A stretch of DNA of 64,000 nucleotides from Pseudomonadota bacterium (GTDB lineage Bacteria > Desulfobacterota > Desulfarculia > Desulfarculales > Desulfarculaceae). The stretch lies in contig JAHIQI010000024.1 in the NCBI GenBank assembly GCA_018902755.1, forward strand, positions 1-64,000, written 5' to 3'. The notes under the pieces are model-generated. The model saw only the letters and a list, made by a program, of their open reading frames with translations. It did not search any database and was not told the DNA's origin. Made by a program: the position numbers and the translations under genes. Shown in pieces: positions 8,201-15,751 of this stretch (positions are counted from its first letter, which is position 1; every line of letters starts with the position of its first letter).

Positions 8201-9575
8201 GCGTCTCCTCCACCAGGGTGCGCAGCCGCTCCTCGCTGCGGGCCAGGGCCAGGGCCGCCTGCTTCTGGGCGGTGGTCACCTGGAAAAATACGCTGATGCC
8301 GTTTTCCGAAGGGTAGATCCTTACGTCGAACCAGTTGCGGTAGGGCTCTATCTCGAAAAAGGTCTCAAAGGTCATGGCCCGTTTTTCACTCAGGGCCTTG
8401 CGGTATTGCTGCTCCAGAAAACTTCCGGCCGCCTCGGGAAAGGCTTGGGCGAAGCTTAGGCCCAACACTTCTTGGGCCCGGCGGTTGACCAGCCGTTCGG
8501 CGGCCGGGTTGAAATAGGTGAACACCATGTTGTGGTCCAGGGTGAAAAACCCGTCGCTGATGCCGTCCAGGACCGCCTGGGTGCGCTGGTGGGACTGCCA
8601 AAGCTCCTTGTGGGAGGAGACCAGTTGGGCGGTGCGGCGCTCCACCGCCTGGGCCAACTCGTCGCGGTGGCGGCTGAGCTGGGTGGCCACCCGCCGGGTC
8701 TGCCCCATTGCCGCGGCCAGGGCCAGGGAGGTGACTACCAGGCTGCCCAGGTATACCCAAAGCAGGACCAGGCCGCCGCTGAGCAAGTGCTCGGCAAAGG
8801 GCCCGGCCCCCATTGAGGTAGCGGCCACGGTGGCGTAGCACAGCACTATGGCGCAGGTGGCGGTGAGCCTGCGGCCGAAACGCAGGGCGGCCCAAAGCAG
8901 CAGGGGGAAGGACACGAAGCAGAGCACATGGGCTAATTCGGCGGAGGCCCAGCCCCCGAAAAGGAACATGCTGACCAGTACGGCGCTCAGGGCCCAGGAA
9001 AGCAACTCCAATGATTTGGTGTGATTTAAGCCGGATAGCGGGGTGGCGAACCAGTACAGGATCACCGGGGTCATCACCATCACGCCCATGCTGTCGCCCA
9101 GCCACCAGGTGAGCAAGGGCTTGCTCCACTGGGACGGGGGCACCATGCCTGCCCAGAGCAGTCCCGCGGTCCCTAAGCTGGCGCTGACCACGCTGGCGGC
9201 CAGGGCTCCCCAAAGCACCAGGGAGATGAGCTCGCGCACCCGCCCCAGGGCGCGGTCCAGTTTTTGCCGGTTCAATATCCACAGCCCGGCCAGGGCGGCG
9301 GCGGTGTTGCCCAGTACCACGGTCAGGGAAAAATGCCAGGGGGCTCCGGTGCCGGCGGTGGCCACAAGGGCACCCAGGGCCACGGCCGGGGCCATGCGCG
9401 GGCCCCAGAGCAACAGCGCGGCCAGGGCTATGCCCGCCGGCGGCCAGATAGGGGTTACGCTGCCCTGCACCGTGGCCAGGAGCATGCCCAACTTGGCGGT
9501 GAGCACGTACAACGCCGCCACCACCAGTGAGGTGATCCAAAAGCGGGCGCCGGTCATGGAGGGGTTGGACTTCAT
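5208..9575 (-). CDS. Hybrid sensor histidine kinase: MASE1, six PAS domains, HisKA, HATPase and receiver (1455 aa)
   Basis: The first 300 or so residues form a MASE1 membrane sensor with about eight hydrophobic segments and the family motif TPIWPPAGIALAALLL. Six PAS repeats follow, each opening with an SEE.F/R-type linker (about residues 325-1080). Next come the HisKA box GGIAHDFNN (phospho-His), the HATPase N, G1 and G2 boxes (MTNAAQAM, DTGPGIP, GKGSGLGL), and a C-terminal receiver with VDDE, the phospho-acceptor in LLITDQTMPG and the conserved Lys in VMKPI. ATG 9575 was preferred to the TTG at 9608 because GGA lies upstream. It is divergent from the PAS-LuxR gene, a likely functional partner (inference). 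Confidence 0.93.
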   Translation of the reverse strand: MKSNPSMTGARFWITSLVVAALYVLTAKLGMLLATVQGSVTPIWPPAGIALAALLLWGPRMAPAVALGALVATAGTGAPWHFSLTVVLGNTAAALAGLWILNRQKLDRALGRVRELISLVLWGALAASVVSASLGTAGLLWAGMVPPSQWSKPLLTWWLGDSMGVMVMTPVILYWFATPLSGLNHTKSLELLSWALSAVLVSMFLFGGWASAELAHVLCFVSFPLLLWAALRFGRRLTATCAIVLCYATVAATSMGAGPFAEHLLSGGLVLLWVYLGSLVVTSLALAAAMGQTRRVATQLSRHRDELAQAVERRTAQLVSSHKELWQSHQRTQAVLDGISDGFFTLDHNMVFTYFNPAAERLVNRRAQEVLGLSFAQAFPEAAGSFLEQQYRKALSEKRAMTFETFFEIEPYRNWFDVRIYPSENGISVFFQVTTAQKQAALALARSEERLRTLVEETPLGVAVISPQGEYFYTNPQFTRIFGYEREETPRGREWFRRAFPDANYRREVLEVWQRDITASEVGQVRPRTFRVICKNGEAKTIEFRPVTLSTGEQLVIYEDVSERERTLRALRASEEKFSKAFQHSPMWVVLSSLDEGRLLEVNETFLRTTGYAHREVIGKTILELGLNTTSEGRNRVVDALRREGSVGGLEVLMRTKSGRILTMLYYGTMIEVGGEPLVLSLLQDITETKRAEKALKASEEKFQKLYMASPVPMNLTTLRDGRYLEVNDAFCHVSGFSREEALGNTSTGLGLWEDPADREAVRRIIERDGSLRNYPVSFRMKDGQVRHFLWSSEIVQMGQEPSVLSAHLDITEQIRAQDALTDSESRFRSVVENSLSGIYVIQDGKLAYVNPRLVGMLGYSKPEDLLGKDPWDSVHPDDLKMVKSGGWLRQHHDVTQRHYTFRAIRGDGRTIWLEALDAHVMYQGRPANLGNVVDITQRKAAEEALKQSEEQYRLLVDNAQDAIYILQDGVFVFANPEVERLTGYTQEELISLDFRKLIHPDYLPVVAQRYTDRLAGKPTPNDYPMRILVKDGTVRWIQTKGIRISWKGRPALLYTSRDITRQRAMEAQLRQSQKMEAIGTLAGGIAHDFNNMLAAIMGYAELSLDHAPAGSELAENMEQVLKAGERGRGLVQQILSFSRGAEREIEPLDLGALAAEALKLLRAAIPSNIGIITRLEPCGPVRGDPIQLHQLLVNLMTNAAQAMEESGGTIELSLEPVQVSREEAAQTPGLMSGPYVRLVVSDTGPGIPPELRERVFEPFFTTKETGKGSGLGLAAVHGIVQSHMGAITLAEKEGPGASFVVLLPEDQEAQLTVDYAPASPNPTGNERVMFVDDEVSLVEVGGNILSRLGYRVSPFTSSPEALAAFKADPWAYDLLITDQTMPGLTGAALAQEVKALRPDLPVIITSGFSPQLSDERAAELGVASFVMKPITSREIAREVRRVLDAAGRPMPKMT

Positions 9576-9698
9576 CGCGATCCATTTTTGGGGGCAACAG
9601 CGCGTCAACTGAAAATTTTACACCAATAGTTTGGTTGATTGTGGGTATTTCATTGTTTTTAATGAAGTTTAACTATATTGATAGGTGATGATAGCTTT

Positions 9699-9706
9699 CT
9701 ATTAGT
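9699..9706 (+). promoter_or_regulatory. CTATTAGT half-conserved copy of a recurring palindrome upstream of the PAS-LuxR gene
   Basis: The octamer lies about 50 bp before the PAS-LuxR start, in the AT-rich divergent region 9576-9757. It matches ACTATTAGT found at 10700-10708 and 18560-18568 except for the first base. It is a candidate autoregulatory operator (inference). Confidence 0.35.
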
Positions 9707-9757
9707 AAAATGCAGTGAGAAGCCTGCGATTCCAACAAGAAGGGCAAGGCCGGTTAA

Positions 9758-10666
9758 ATGAAAAATGATTCCCCGGCGGGAGAAAAGGCCCCCCTGAACG
9801 GCCGGATGGATTTAGTCCAGAGCGAGGCCCGCTTCCGGCTCACCTTTGAGCAGGCCCCGGTGGGCATCATTCACGGCGACCTGGCCGGGCGCATCCGTCT
9901 GGCCAACCGCCGCATCAGCGAACTGTTCGGTTACGACCCCGAAGCCCCGGACTTTTTGAAGCTGCGCTTGTGGGAATGCACTCACCCCGACGACTATTGG
10001 ACCGTGGAGCGCTTCAAGAAGCTGTTGACCGGAGAAATAGACGACTACACGGTGGAAAAGCGCTATTTCCGCCGGGACGGCAAGTTGTGGTGGGCCAACG
10101 TACGCTGCTGCATGGCCCGGGACGCCCTGGGCAATCCCTGCCACTTCATCGTCATCGTGGAGGACATCAGCCAGCGCAAGCTGGCCGAGGCGGCGCTCAA
10201 GAAGGCCCATGAGGAACTGGAGGCCAAGGTGGCCGAGCGCACCGCCGAACTGGAGGCGGCCAACACCGCCCTCAAGGTGATGCTAAACCACCGGGCCGAA
10301 GAGAAGAAGGAGCTGGAGGCCAAGGTCAACGCCAGCGTGGCCCAGTTGGTGACGCCCTTCATGGAGCGCCTCTTGGCCAGCGGCCTGGGCCCGAACCAAA
10401 GGGCATTGGCCGAGGCGGTTCGCTCCGGGGTGAGCGAGATATCCTCGCCCTTTGCCCGGCGCCTGTCCTCCAAGCTGGTGGGCCTCACCCCCAAGGAGCT
10501 GGAGGTGGCCCGCCTGGTGCGCGAGGGCAAGGGCTCCAGCGAGATCGCCCAGGTCTTGGCCATCAGCGAAAACGCGGTGGCCTTCCACCGCCAAAACATC
10601 CGCGCCAAGTTGGGTCTCAAGAAAAAGCGCCTTAATTTGTGCACTTATCTAAGGCAAATGGCCTGA
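9758..10666 (+). CDS. PAS-domain LuxR-type transcriptional regulator, 302 aa
   Basis: Residues about 20-135 form a PAS/PAC domain (ARFRLTFEQAPVGIIHGD; HFIVIVEDISQRKLAE). A long charged coiled coil follows at about 140-200 (EELEAKVAERTAELEAA). The C-terminal 65 residues are a LuxR/FixJ HTH (LTPKELEVARLVREGKGSSE, then IAQVLAISENAVAFHRQNI). Such proteins bind DNA as dimers in response to a PAS ligand or partner signal. There is no receiver domain. It is transcribed away from the large hybrid kinase and lies directly before the TRAP operon, which is its most likely target together with itself (inference). Confidence 0.88.
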   Translation: MKNDSPAGEKAPLNGRMDLVQSEARFRLTFEQAPVGIIHGDLAGRIRLANRRISELFGYDPEAPDFLKLRLWECTHPDDYWTVERFKKLLTGEIDDYTVEKRYFRRDGKLWWANVRCCMARDALGNPCHFIVIVEDISQRKLAEAALKKAHEELEAKVAERTAELEAANTALKVMLNHRAEEKKELEAKVNASVAQLVTPFMERLLASGLGPNQRALAEAVRSGVSEISSPFARRLSSKLVGLTPKELEVARLVREGKGSSEIAQVLAISENAVAFHRQNIRAKLGLKKKRLNLCTYLRQMA

Positions 10667-10673
10667 GGCTTTT

Positions 10674-10691
10674 CCGCCACACTCCTGGCGG
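10674..10691 (+). terminator. Weak hairpin after the PAS-LuxR gene
   Basis: CCGCCA and TGGCGG form a six-base-pair stem with a six-base loop, eight bases after the stop codon. There is no clear U tract, so termination would be weak or factor-dependent. Confidence 0.35.
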
Positions 10692-10699
10692 GCATTTAA

Positions 10700-10708
10700 A
10701 CTAATAGT
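10700..10708. promoter_or_regulatory. ACTAATAGT palindrome upstream of the TAXI TRAP operon
   Basis: This odd-length palindrome (ACTA-A-TAGT) is the reverse complement of ACTATTAGT at 18560-18568. It lies about 170 bp before the TRAP SBP gene in an AT-rich part of the 10667-10876 gap. It is a candidate binding site for the neighbouring PAS-LuxR regulator (inference). Confidence 0.35.
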
Positions 10709-10876
10709 ATTTACCTACCAATAACCTCACGATAATTTATCTTTTGTACCTCCACCCCCTGGACTTAACATAGGAACCTGTGATTCACGGCCGGTTCCCA
10801 GGGACTCCGGGCTGCCTCGGTGGGGAGCCGCGCCGTGGGGTTTCGTTGTGCAATCTTCTCGGGAGGCGGGATCGTT

Positions 10877-11947
10877 ATGAGGAAACTAGCTCTTTCGGCG
10901 TTCGTGACTGCTTGCGTCTTGGCCCTGGCCGCCGCGTGGCTGGCCGCGCCCTGCCCCAGCCAGGCGGCTCCCAAGGTCTATCGGGTGGAGGCCCGCACCA
11001 CCACCTTCGGTGGTTCCAGCTACATCCTGGGCTTCGGCATGTGCGACATTATCAACAAGCACTCATCCTGGGTGCGCGGCTCGGTTCTGGAGTCTTCCGG
11101 CACTCCGGAAAACGTCAAGATCGTGGGCATGAGCCCCGGAAAGCGCAGCCGCACCTTCTTCACCTGCTCGGCCGAGATGTACGAAAAGGCCAAAAAGGGC
11201 GAGGCTCCCTTCAACCAGGACTCCTCCAAGTTCAAGGACCTGATGATCATGTCCTACCAGCAGTCGCTGGCGGTGAGCATCATCACCCTGGACCCCAAGA
11301 TCAAGACCCTGGCCGACCTCAAGGGCAAGCGGGTGGCCACCTGGCCCAAGGGCACCACCAAGTTCGCCATGACCTATAACCTCATCGGGGGGGCGGGCAA
11401 GGAAGTCCTGGATTCCATCAAATGGCAGTACACCGCCTATGCCGGGTACAACGACATGATCCTGGGCAAGACCGACGCGGCCCTGGCCTTCTGCCCCGAG
11501 CGCGGCAATGACGTCTACACCACCGTGCCCAAGCTCAAGGAACTGATGTCCAAGCGCGACGTGTACTTCATCACCGCCACTCCGGCCATGCGCAAGCTCT
11601 CGGGCAAGCTCTACGGCGACATGTACGGCGCCACCGCCACCTTGAAGAAGGGCGTGCTGGGCAATGGGGTGCCCCGCCAAAACGTATTGTGCTTCAACAT
11701 CGTTTTGGCTTGGGCGGTGTATCCCGAGATGCCCGCCGACGTGGTCTACGAGATCCTGAAGGTCACCACCGAGTACGCCAAGGACCTGAAGACCTACCAC
11801 AGCTCGGGCAAGGGCTGGATCCCCGAGAAGTTCGGGGCATATCCCGCCCCCAAGAAGGACTGGCACCCCGGCGCGGTGAAGTTCTACCAGGAGCACAAGA
11901 TCCCCTTCGGCCTGGAATACTTCAACAAACTCTATCCCTCGGAATAA
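10877..11947 (+). CDS. TAXI-family TRAP transporter solute-binding protein, 356 aa
   Basis: ATG 10877 has GGGAGG upstream and begins a signal peptide (MRKLALSAF, hydrophobic core, cleavage near SQAAP). The mature part is a TAXI-type periplasmic binding protein: an early FGGSSYILGFGMCDIIN, a central DLKGKRVATWPKGTT, and a late region near YPEMPADVVYEILKV. TAXI proteins deliver small carboxylates or amino acids to a fused TRAP permease, which follows 90 bp downstream. The acyl-CoA ligase gene in the same operon points to an organic acid as substrate (inference). An in-frame upstream ATG at 10820 would only add a non-signal extension. Confidence 0.9.
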   Translation: MRKLALSAFVTACVLALAAAWLAAPCPSQAAPKVYRVEARTTTFGGSSYILGFGMCDIINKHSSWVRGSVLESSGTPENVKIVGMSPGKRSRTFFTCSAEMYEKAKKGEAPFNQDSSKFKDLMIMSYQQSLAVSIITLDPKIKTLADLKGKRVATWPKGTTKFAMTYNLIGGAGKEVLDSIKWQYTAYAGYNDMILGKTDAALAFCPERGNDVYTTVPKLKELMSKRDVYFITATPAMRKLSGKLYGDMYGATATLKKGVLGNGVPRQNVLCFNIVLAWAVYPEMPADVVYEILKVTTEYAKDLKTYHSSGKGWIPEKFGAYPAPKKDWHPGAVKFYQEHKIPFGLEYFNKLYPSE

Positions 11948-11957
11948 GCCGTCACGC

Positions 11958-11986
11958 GCCCCTTCCCCGCCCGGCGGGGGAGGGGC
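11958..11986 (+). terminator. GC-rich intercistronic hairpin between SBP and permease genes
   Basis: GCCCCTTCCCCG pairs with CGGGGGAGGGGC with one mismatch (a G-T pair in RNA), directly after the SBP stop. No U tract follows. Such hairpins often protect the binding-protein mRNA or partly stop transcription, giving more SBP than permease. Confidence 0.5.
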
Positions 11987-12037
11987 CTCCACCAACCAGG
12001 CGGCCAACTTCACTTTGAACGGCAGGTATTACGAGGC

Positions 12038-13975
12038 ATGGCGCAAGCTGAGCGAGACAACGGCGGGCTGATCCTGGGGATGTTCCCCTCGCGCCTGGAT
12101 TTGGCCATGACCCTGGTGGCCGTATTCATGGGCCTGTACCACCTGATCAATGTGTACTACTCGGTGGTGGGCACCATCGAGCACCGCATGATCCACCTGG
12201 CCTTCGCCCTGACCCTGGTCTTTTTGGGCGCGGTGAAGGCCAAGCGGGGCCGCTGGTTCTGGTGGATACTCATCGTGGCCACCCTGGCGGTGGTGACCTA
12301 TCTCTGGCTCAACCTGGAGCGCCTGCTGTTCAACATGGGCTTTCCCACCCCCCTGGACGTGGTGGTGGGCTTTCTGGTGCTGTTCATCGTCTTCACCGCC
12401 TGCTACGCCAGCTTCGGCTTTATTCTGCCGCTCATGGCCTGCCTGCTCTTGGCCTACGGCTTCTGGGGCCACCTTTTGGGCGGGCCCATCCTGTCGGTCA
12501 ACGAGATCATCACCACCGTGGACCTCACTTTCGGCTCCTACGACCTGTGGGGCTCCATCCTGGTGATCAGCGCCAACGTGATCTTTTTGTTCATCCTCTT
12601 CGGGGGCATGCTGGCCGCCCTGGGGGCCAACGATTTTTTCCTGGAGCTGGGCAAGGTGGTGGGGCGCTACTCCCGCTCCGGCCCGGCCATGACCGCGGTG
12701 ATCTCCTCGGCGCTCATGGGCATGACCACCGGCCAGGCCACTCCCAACATCGCGGTCACCGGGGCCTTCACCATCCCCCTGATGAAGCGGGTGGGATACC
12801 GGCCCGAGGTGGCGGCCAGCGTGGAGGCGGCGGCCTCGGGCGGGGCCCAGATCATGCCGCCCATCATGGGGGCCGGGGCCTTTGTCATGGCCGACCTTTT
12901 GGGCGTGCCCTACGCCGACATCATCGCCAGCGCGGCCATCCCCGCCACCCTGTACTTCATCTCGGTGGGCTTTTTCGTGCACTTCTCGGCCCTCAAGAGC
13001 CGGGTGGCCCCCCTGACCGAGGAGCCGGACCGGGCCAAGCTGTGGGCCACCGCCCCCTTGTTCGTTCTGCCGGTGCTGGCCATCGTCCTGCTGTTCTTCT
13101 GGGGCTACCCGGCCATGTTCGCCGCCTTCTGGGGCATAGTGGGCCTGGTTTTCCTGAGCCTGCTTCGGCGGCGCACCCGGCCCCCCCTGGCCAAGGTGAT
13201 CGATGGCTGCGTAAAGGGCGCGGTCACCGGGGCCAAGGTGGCCGTGGCCTGCGCCACCCTGGGGCCCATCATCGCCCTGGTCACCAAGACCGGCCTGGGG
13301 CTGTTGGTGGGCTATTCGGTGGAGGCCTGGTCCGGGGGCAGCCTGTTTTTGGCCCTGGCCATGTCCATGGGCTGCGTGATCCTCCTGGGCCTGGAGGTCC
13401 CCACCGTAGCCGCCTATCTGGTGGGGGCCATGGTGGCCATTCCCGCCCTGGTGCGCCTGGGCCTGGAGCCTATCCAGGCCCACATGTTCGCCTTTTACTT
13501 CGGGGCCTTTTCCGGCCTGACCCCCCCGGTGGGCATGGCGGCCATCGTGGCCAGCCGCATCGCCGACGCCCGCTACATCAAGACCGCCTTTTATTCCATG
13601 GGCGCGGCGGTGGCGGGCTTTTTGGTGCCCTACGTTTTCGCCTACAACGGAGCCCTGCTGCTCACCCCGGGCACCGGCCTGGGCTGGCTGGCGGTTACGG
13701 TGCTGCTGGTGATCCTGGGCCTGGGCTTGTTCCAGGTGGGCCTGGTGGGCTTTTTCCTGGACCGCCTCAACCTTTGGGAGCGCCTGGGCACCTCGGTCAG
13801 CGGACTGGCCCTGTTGGTGGTGGCCGCGGTGGGGGCCGCCTGGCTCATCATCCCCGCCGGGGCCCTGGCCGCCTTCATCCTGCTGGGCAATTACCGCAAG
13901 CGCCGGACTGGGCCCCAGAGGGCCGCAACCGCCGAGGGCCCCCGCCACGCCCCGGCGGCCTCGCGCCAAAACTAG
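12038..13975 (+). CDS. Fused TRAP transporter permease (DctQ-like plus DctM-like), TAXI type, 645 aa
   Basis: A polytopic protein with about 16 predicted hydrophobic segments. The first four helices match the small DctQ-like subunit and the rest the large DctM-like subunit, as is usual for TAXI systems. Diagnostic segments include SALMGMTTGQATPNIAVTGA, FTIPLMKRVGYRPEVAASVE and the PPIMGAGAFVMADLL helix. It drives sodium- or proton-coupled import of the solute captured by the upstream SBP. GAGG lies just before the ATG. The C-terminus ends with a short Arg/Ala-rich tail and the acyl-CoA ligase starts 25 bp later. Confidence 0.93.
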   Translation: MAQAERDNGGLILGMFPSRLDLAMTLVAVFMGLYHLINVYYSVVGTIEHRMIHLAFALTLVFLGAVKAKRGRWFWWILIVATLAVVTYLWLNLERLLFNMGFPTPLDVVVGFLVLFIVFTACYASFGFILPLMACLLLAYGFWGHLLGGPILSVNEIITTVDLTFGSYDLWGSILVISANVIFLFILFGGMLAALGANDFFLELGKVVGRYSRSGPAMTAVISSALMGMTTGQATPNIAVTGAFTIPLMKRVGYRPEVAASVEAAASGGAQIMPPIMGAGAFVMADLLGVPYADIIASAAIPATLYFISVGFFVHFSALKSRVAPLTEEPDRAKLWATAPLFVLPVLAIVLLFFWGYPAMFAAFWGIVGLVFLSLLRRRTRPPLAKVIDGCVKGAVTGAKVAVACATLGPIIALVTKTGLGLLVGYSVEAWSGGSLFLALAMSMGCVILLGLEVPTVAAYLVGAMVAIPALVRLGLEPIQAHMFAFYFGAFSGLTPPVGMAAIVASRIADARYIKTAFYSMGAAVAGFLVPYVFAYNGALLLTPGTGLGWLAVTVLLVILGLGLFQVGLVGFFLDRLNLWERLGTSVSGLALLVVAAVGAAWLIIPAGALAAFILLGNYRKRRTGPQRAATAEGPRHAPAASRQN

Positions 13976-14000
13976 CTTTTGAAAGTTCGGAGAAGCTCCT

Positions 14001-15539
14001 ATGCTCATGGGCAGAGCCTTGGCGCGCAGCGCCCAACGCCATCCGGATAAGACAGCGGTCATCTTCGAGGACCGCTCATGGACCTATCGCGAGTTCAACG
14101 CCAGGGTGAACCGCCTGGCCCACGCCCTCAGCGGCCTGGGCCTGGGCAAGGGAGACAAGCTGGCGGTTCTGGCCCTCAACGGCCCCGAGTACCTGGAAAT
14201 CTACCACGCCACCGCCAAGCTGGGGGTGTGGATGGTGCCCATCAACCACCGGCTCAAGGCCCCGGACATGGCTTACCGCATCACCCACTCCCAGGCCTCG
14301 GGCCTGGCGCTGGGGCCGGAGTTCGTGCTCCTGTACGACAGCCTGCCCGCCGAGGCCCGCCGGGCGGTGGGCGATTGCCTGCTTATCCTGGGCGAGGGCC
14401 CGGCGGTGAACGGGGGCCACAGCTACGAGGAGCTGCTTGCCACCTCCAGCGAGGAGGAGCCCGAGGCCAACCTGCACCCCGAGGACATACTTTTCATCGG
14501 CTACACCGGGGGCACCACCGGACGCAGCAAGGGGGCGCTCACCTCCAACCGGGCCATCGTGGCGGGCTACCTCTACAAAGTGCTGGACTACGGCCTGGGC
14601 CAGGGCGAGGTAACCTTGAACCCCGGCCCCTTCTGGCACACCGCGCCGCGCAACTTCACTTCCCTGGCCCTGTACATGGGCGGTACGGCGGTGGTGATGA
14701 AAAGCTTCAACGCGGCCCAGTACCTGCGCCTGGTGCAAAAACATAAGGTGACCTACAGCTTCCTGGTGCCCACCATGTTCAGCGCCATCCTGGGCCTGGA
14801 GGACCACCAGAGCTACGACACCTCCAGCCTCAAGGTGCTCACCAGCGGAGGCTCGCCCATGCCCACCCCGGTGAAGGAGGCGGCCCTCACCCGCTTCGGG
14901 CCGGTGCTCTACGAGTTTTACGCGGCCACCGAGACCCTGATCATCACCAACATCACGGCCAAGGACATGCTGCGCAAAAAGCGCTCGGTGGGGCCGCCCG
15001 CCTGGGACGTGTTCCTCAAGCTCCTGGACGAGGACGGCAACCGGGTTCCCGACGGCGAGGTGGGCGAGATCTACCTCCAGGGCCCCAGCCTGTTCAGCGG
15101 CTATTTCCGCGACGAGGAAAAGACCGCCGCGGCCATGAAGGACGGCTGGTTCACCCTGGGGGACATGGGCCGCCTGGACGGGGACGGCTTTCTTTACATC
15201 GTGGACCGGCGCACCGACATGGTCATCAGCGGGGGGGAGAACATCTACCCCAGCGAGGTGGAAGAGGTGCTGCTCCGGCACCCCAAGGTGGCCGAGGCGG
15301 CGGTGATCGGGGTGCCTGACGCCAAATGGGGCGAGGTGCTCAAGGCGGTGGTGGTGCTGCGGGAGGGTCAAAGCAGCAGCCTGGAGGAGTTGCAGGGCTT
15401 CTGCGCCCAGCGCTTGGCCGACTACCTCAAGCCCCGCTCGGTTGATTTCGTGGAGGAGTTGCCCCGCAGCCCGGTGGGCAAGATTCTAAAGCGCAAGCTG
15501 CGCGACCAGTACTGGGCGGGCTCCGAGTTCAAGGTCTGA
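14001..15539 (+). CDS. AMP-forming acyl-CoA ligase (class I adenylate-forming), 512 aa
   Basis: Core motifs of the ANL superfamily are all present: the P-loop YTGGTTGRSKGAL, the A5-like EFYAATET, the DRRTDMVISGGENIYPSEVE hinge, and PRSPVGKILKR with the catalytic Lys near the C-terminus. The enzyme activates a carboxylate as acyl-AMP and transfers it to CoA. Its position 25 bp after the TRAP permease makes the imported solute a likely substrate (inference). Chain length or aromatic specificity cannot be read from the sequence. Confidence 0.9.
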   Translation: MLMGRALARSAQRHPDKTAVIFEDRSWTYREFNARVNRLAHALSGLGLGKGDKLAVLALNGPEYLEIYHATAKLGVWMVPINHRLKAPDMAYRITHSQASGLALGPEFVLLYDSLPAEARRAVGDCLLILGEGPAVNGGHSYEELLATSSEEEPEANLHPEDILFIGYTGGTTGRSKGALTSNRAIVAGYLYKVLDYGLGQGEVTLNPGPFWHTAPRNFTSLALYMGGTAVVMKSFNAAQYLRLVQKHKVTYSFLVPTMFSAILGLEDHQSYDTSSLKVLTSGGSPMPTPVKEAALTRFGPVLYEFYAATETLIITNITAKDMLRKKRSVGPPAWDVFLKLLDEDGNRVPDGEVGEIYLQGPSLFSGYFRDEEKTAAAMKDGWFTLGDMGRLDGDGFLYIVDRRTDMVISGGENIYPSEVEEVLLRHPKVAEAAVIGVPDAKWGEVLKAVVVLREGQSSSLEELQGFCAQRLADYLKPRSVDFVEELPRSPVGKILKRKLRDQYWAGSEFKV

Positions 15540-15579
15540 CCGGCCGGGCCGGACCGGCATACATCCCCAAGCTTTTTCA

Positions 15580-15603
15580 AACGCGGCCTTGCGGGGCCGC
15601 GTT
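15580..15603 (+). terminator. Hairpin after the acyl-CoA ligase gene
   Basis: AACGCGGCC and GGCCGCGTT form a perfect nine-base-pair stem with a six-base loop 40 bp after the stop. A U tract is missing on the plus strand, so it may be a weak terminator or an RNA-stabilising element. Confidence 0.45.
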
Positions 15604-15751
15604 CTGCTGCCCGTCGACCCGTTTTCGCCGCGGCGAGGTGCGCGGGGCCCAGAGAGGCCCTTGATTTATAGGCAGTGGGGGGATAACTATGGGACGAGGT
15701 TGGACTTTGGCAAGGGGACCCGGCGCCCACGGCGCCCTTGCGGGAGAAAAG

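Noticed and set aside
12029..14062. Long open frame of 677 codons antisense to the TRAP permease
   Set aside because: It is a shadow of high GC at third codon positions; the translation is His-, Gly- and Gln-rich without domains, and the plus-strand permease is unmistakable.
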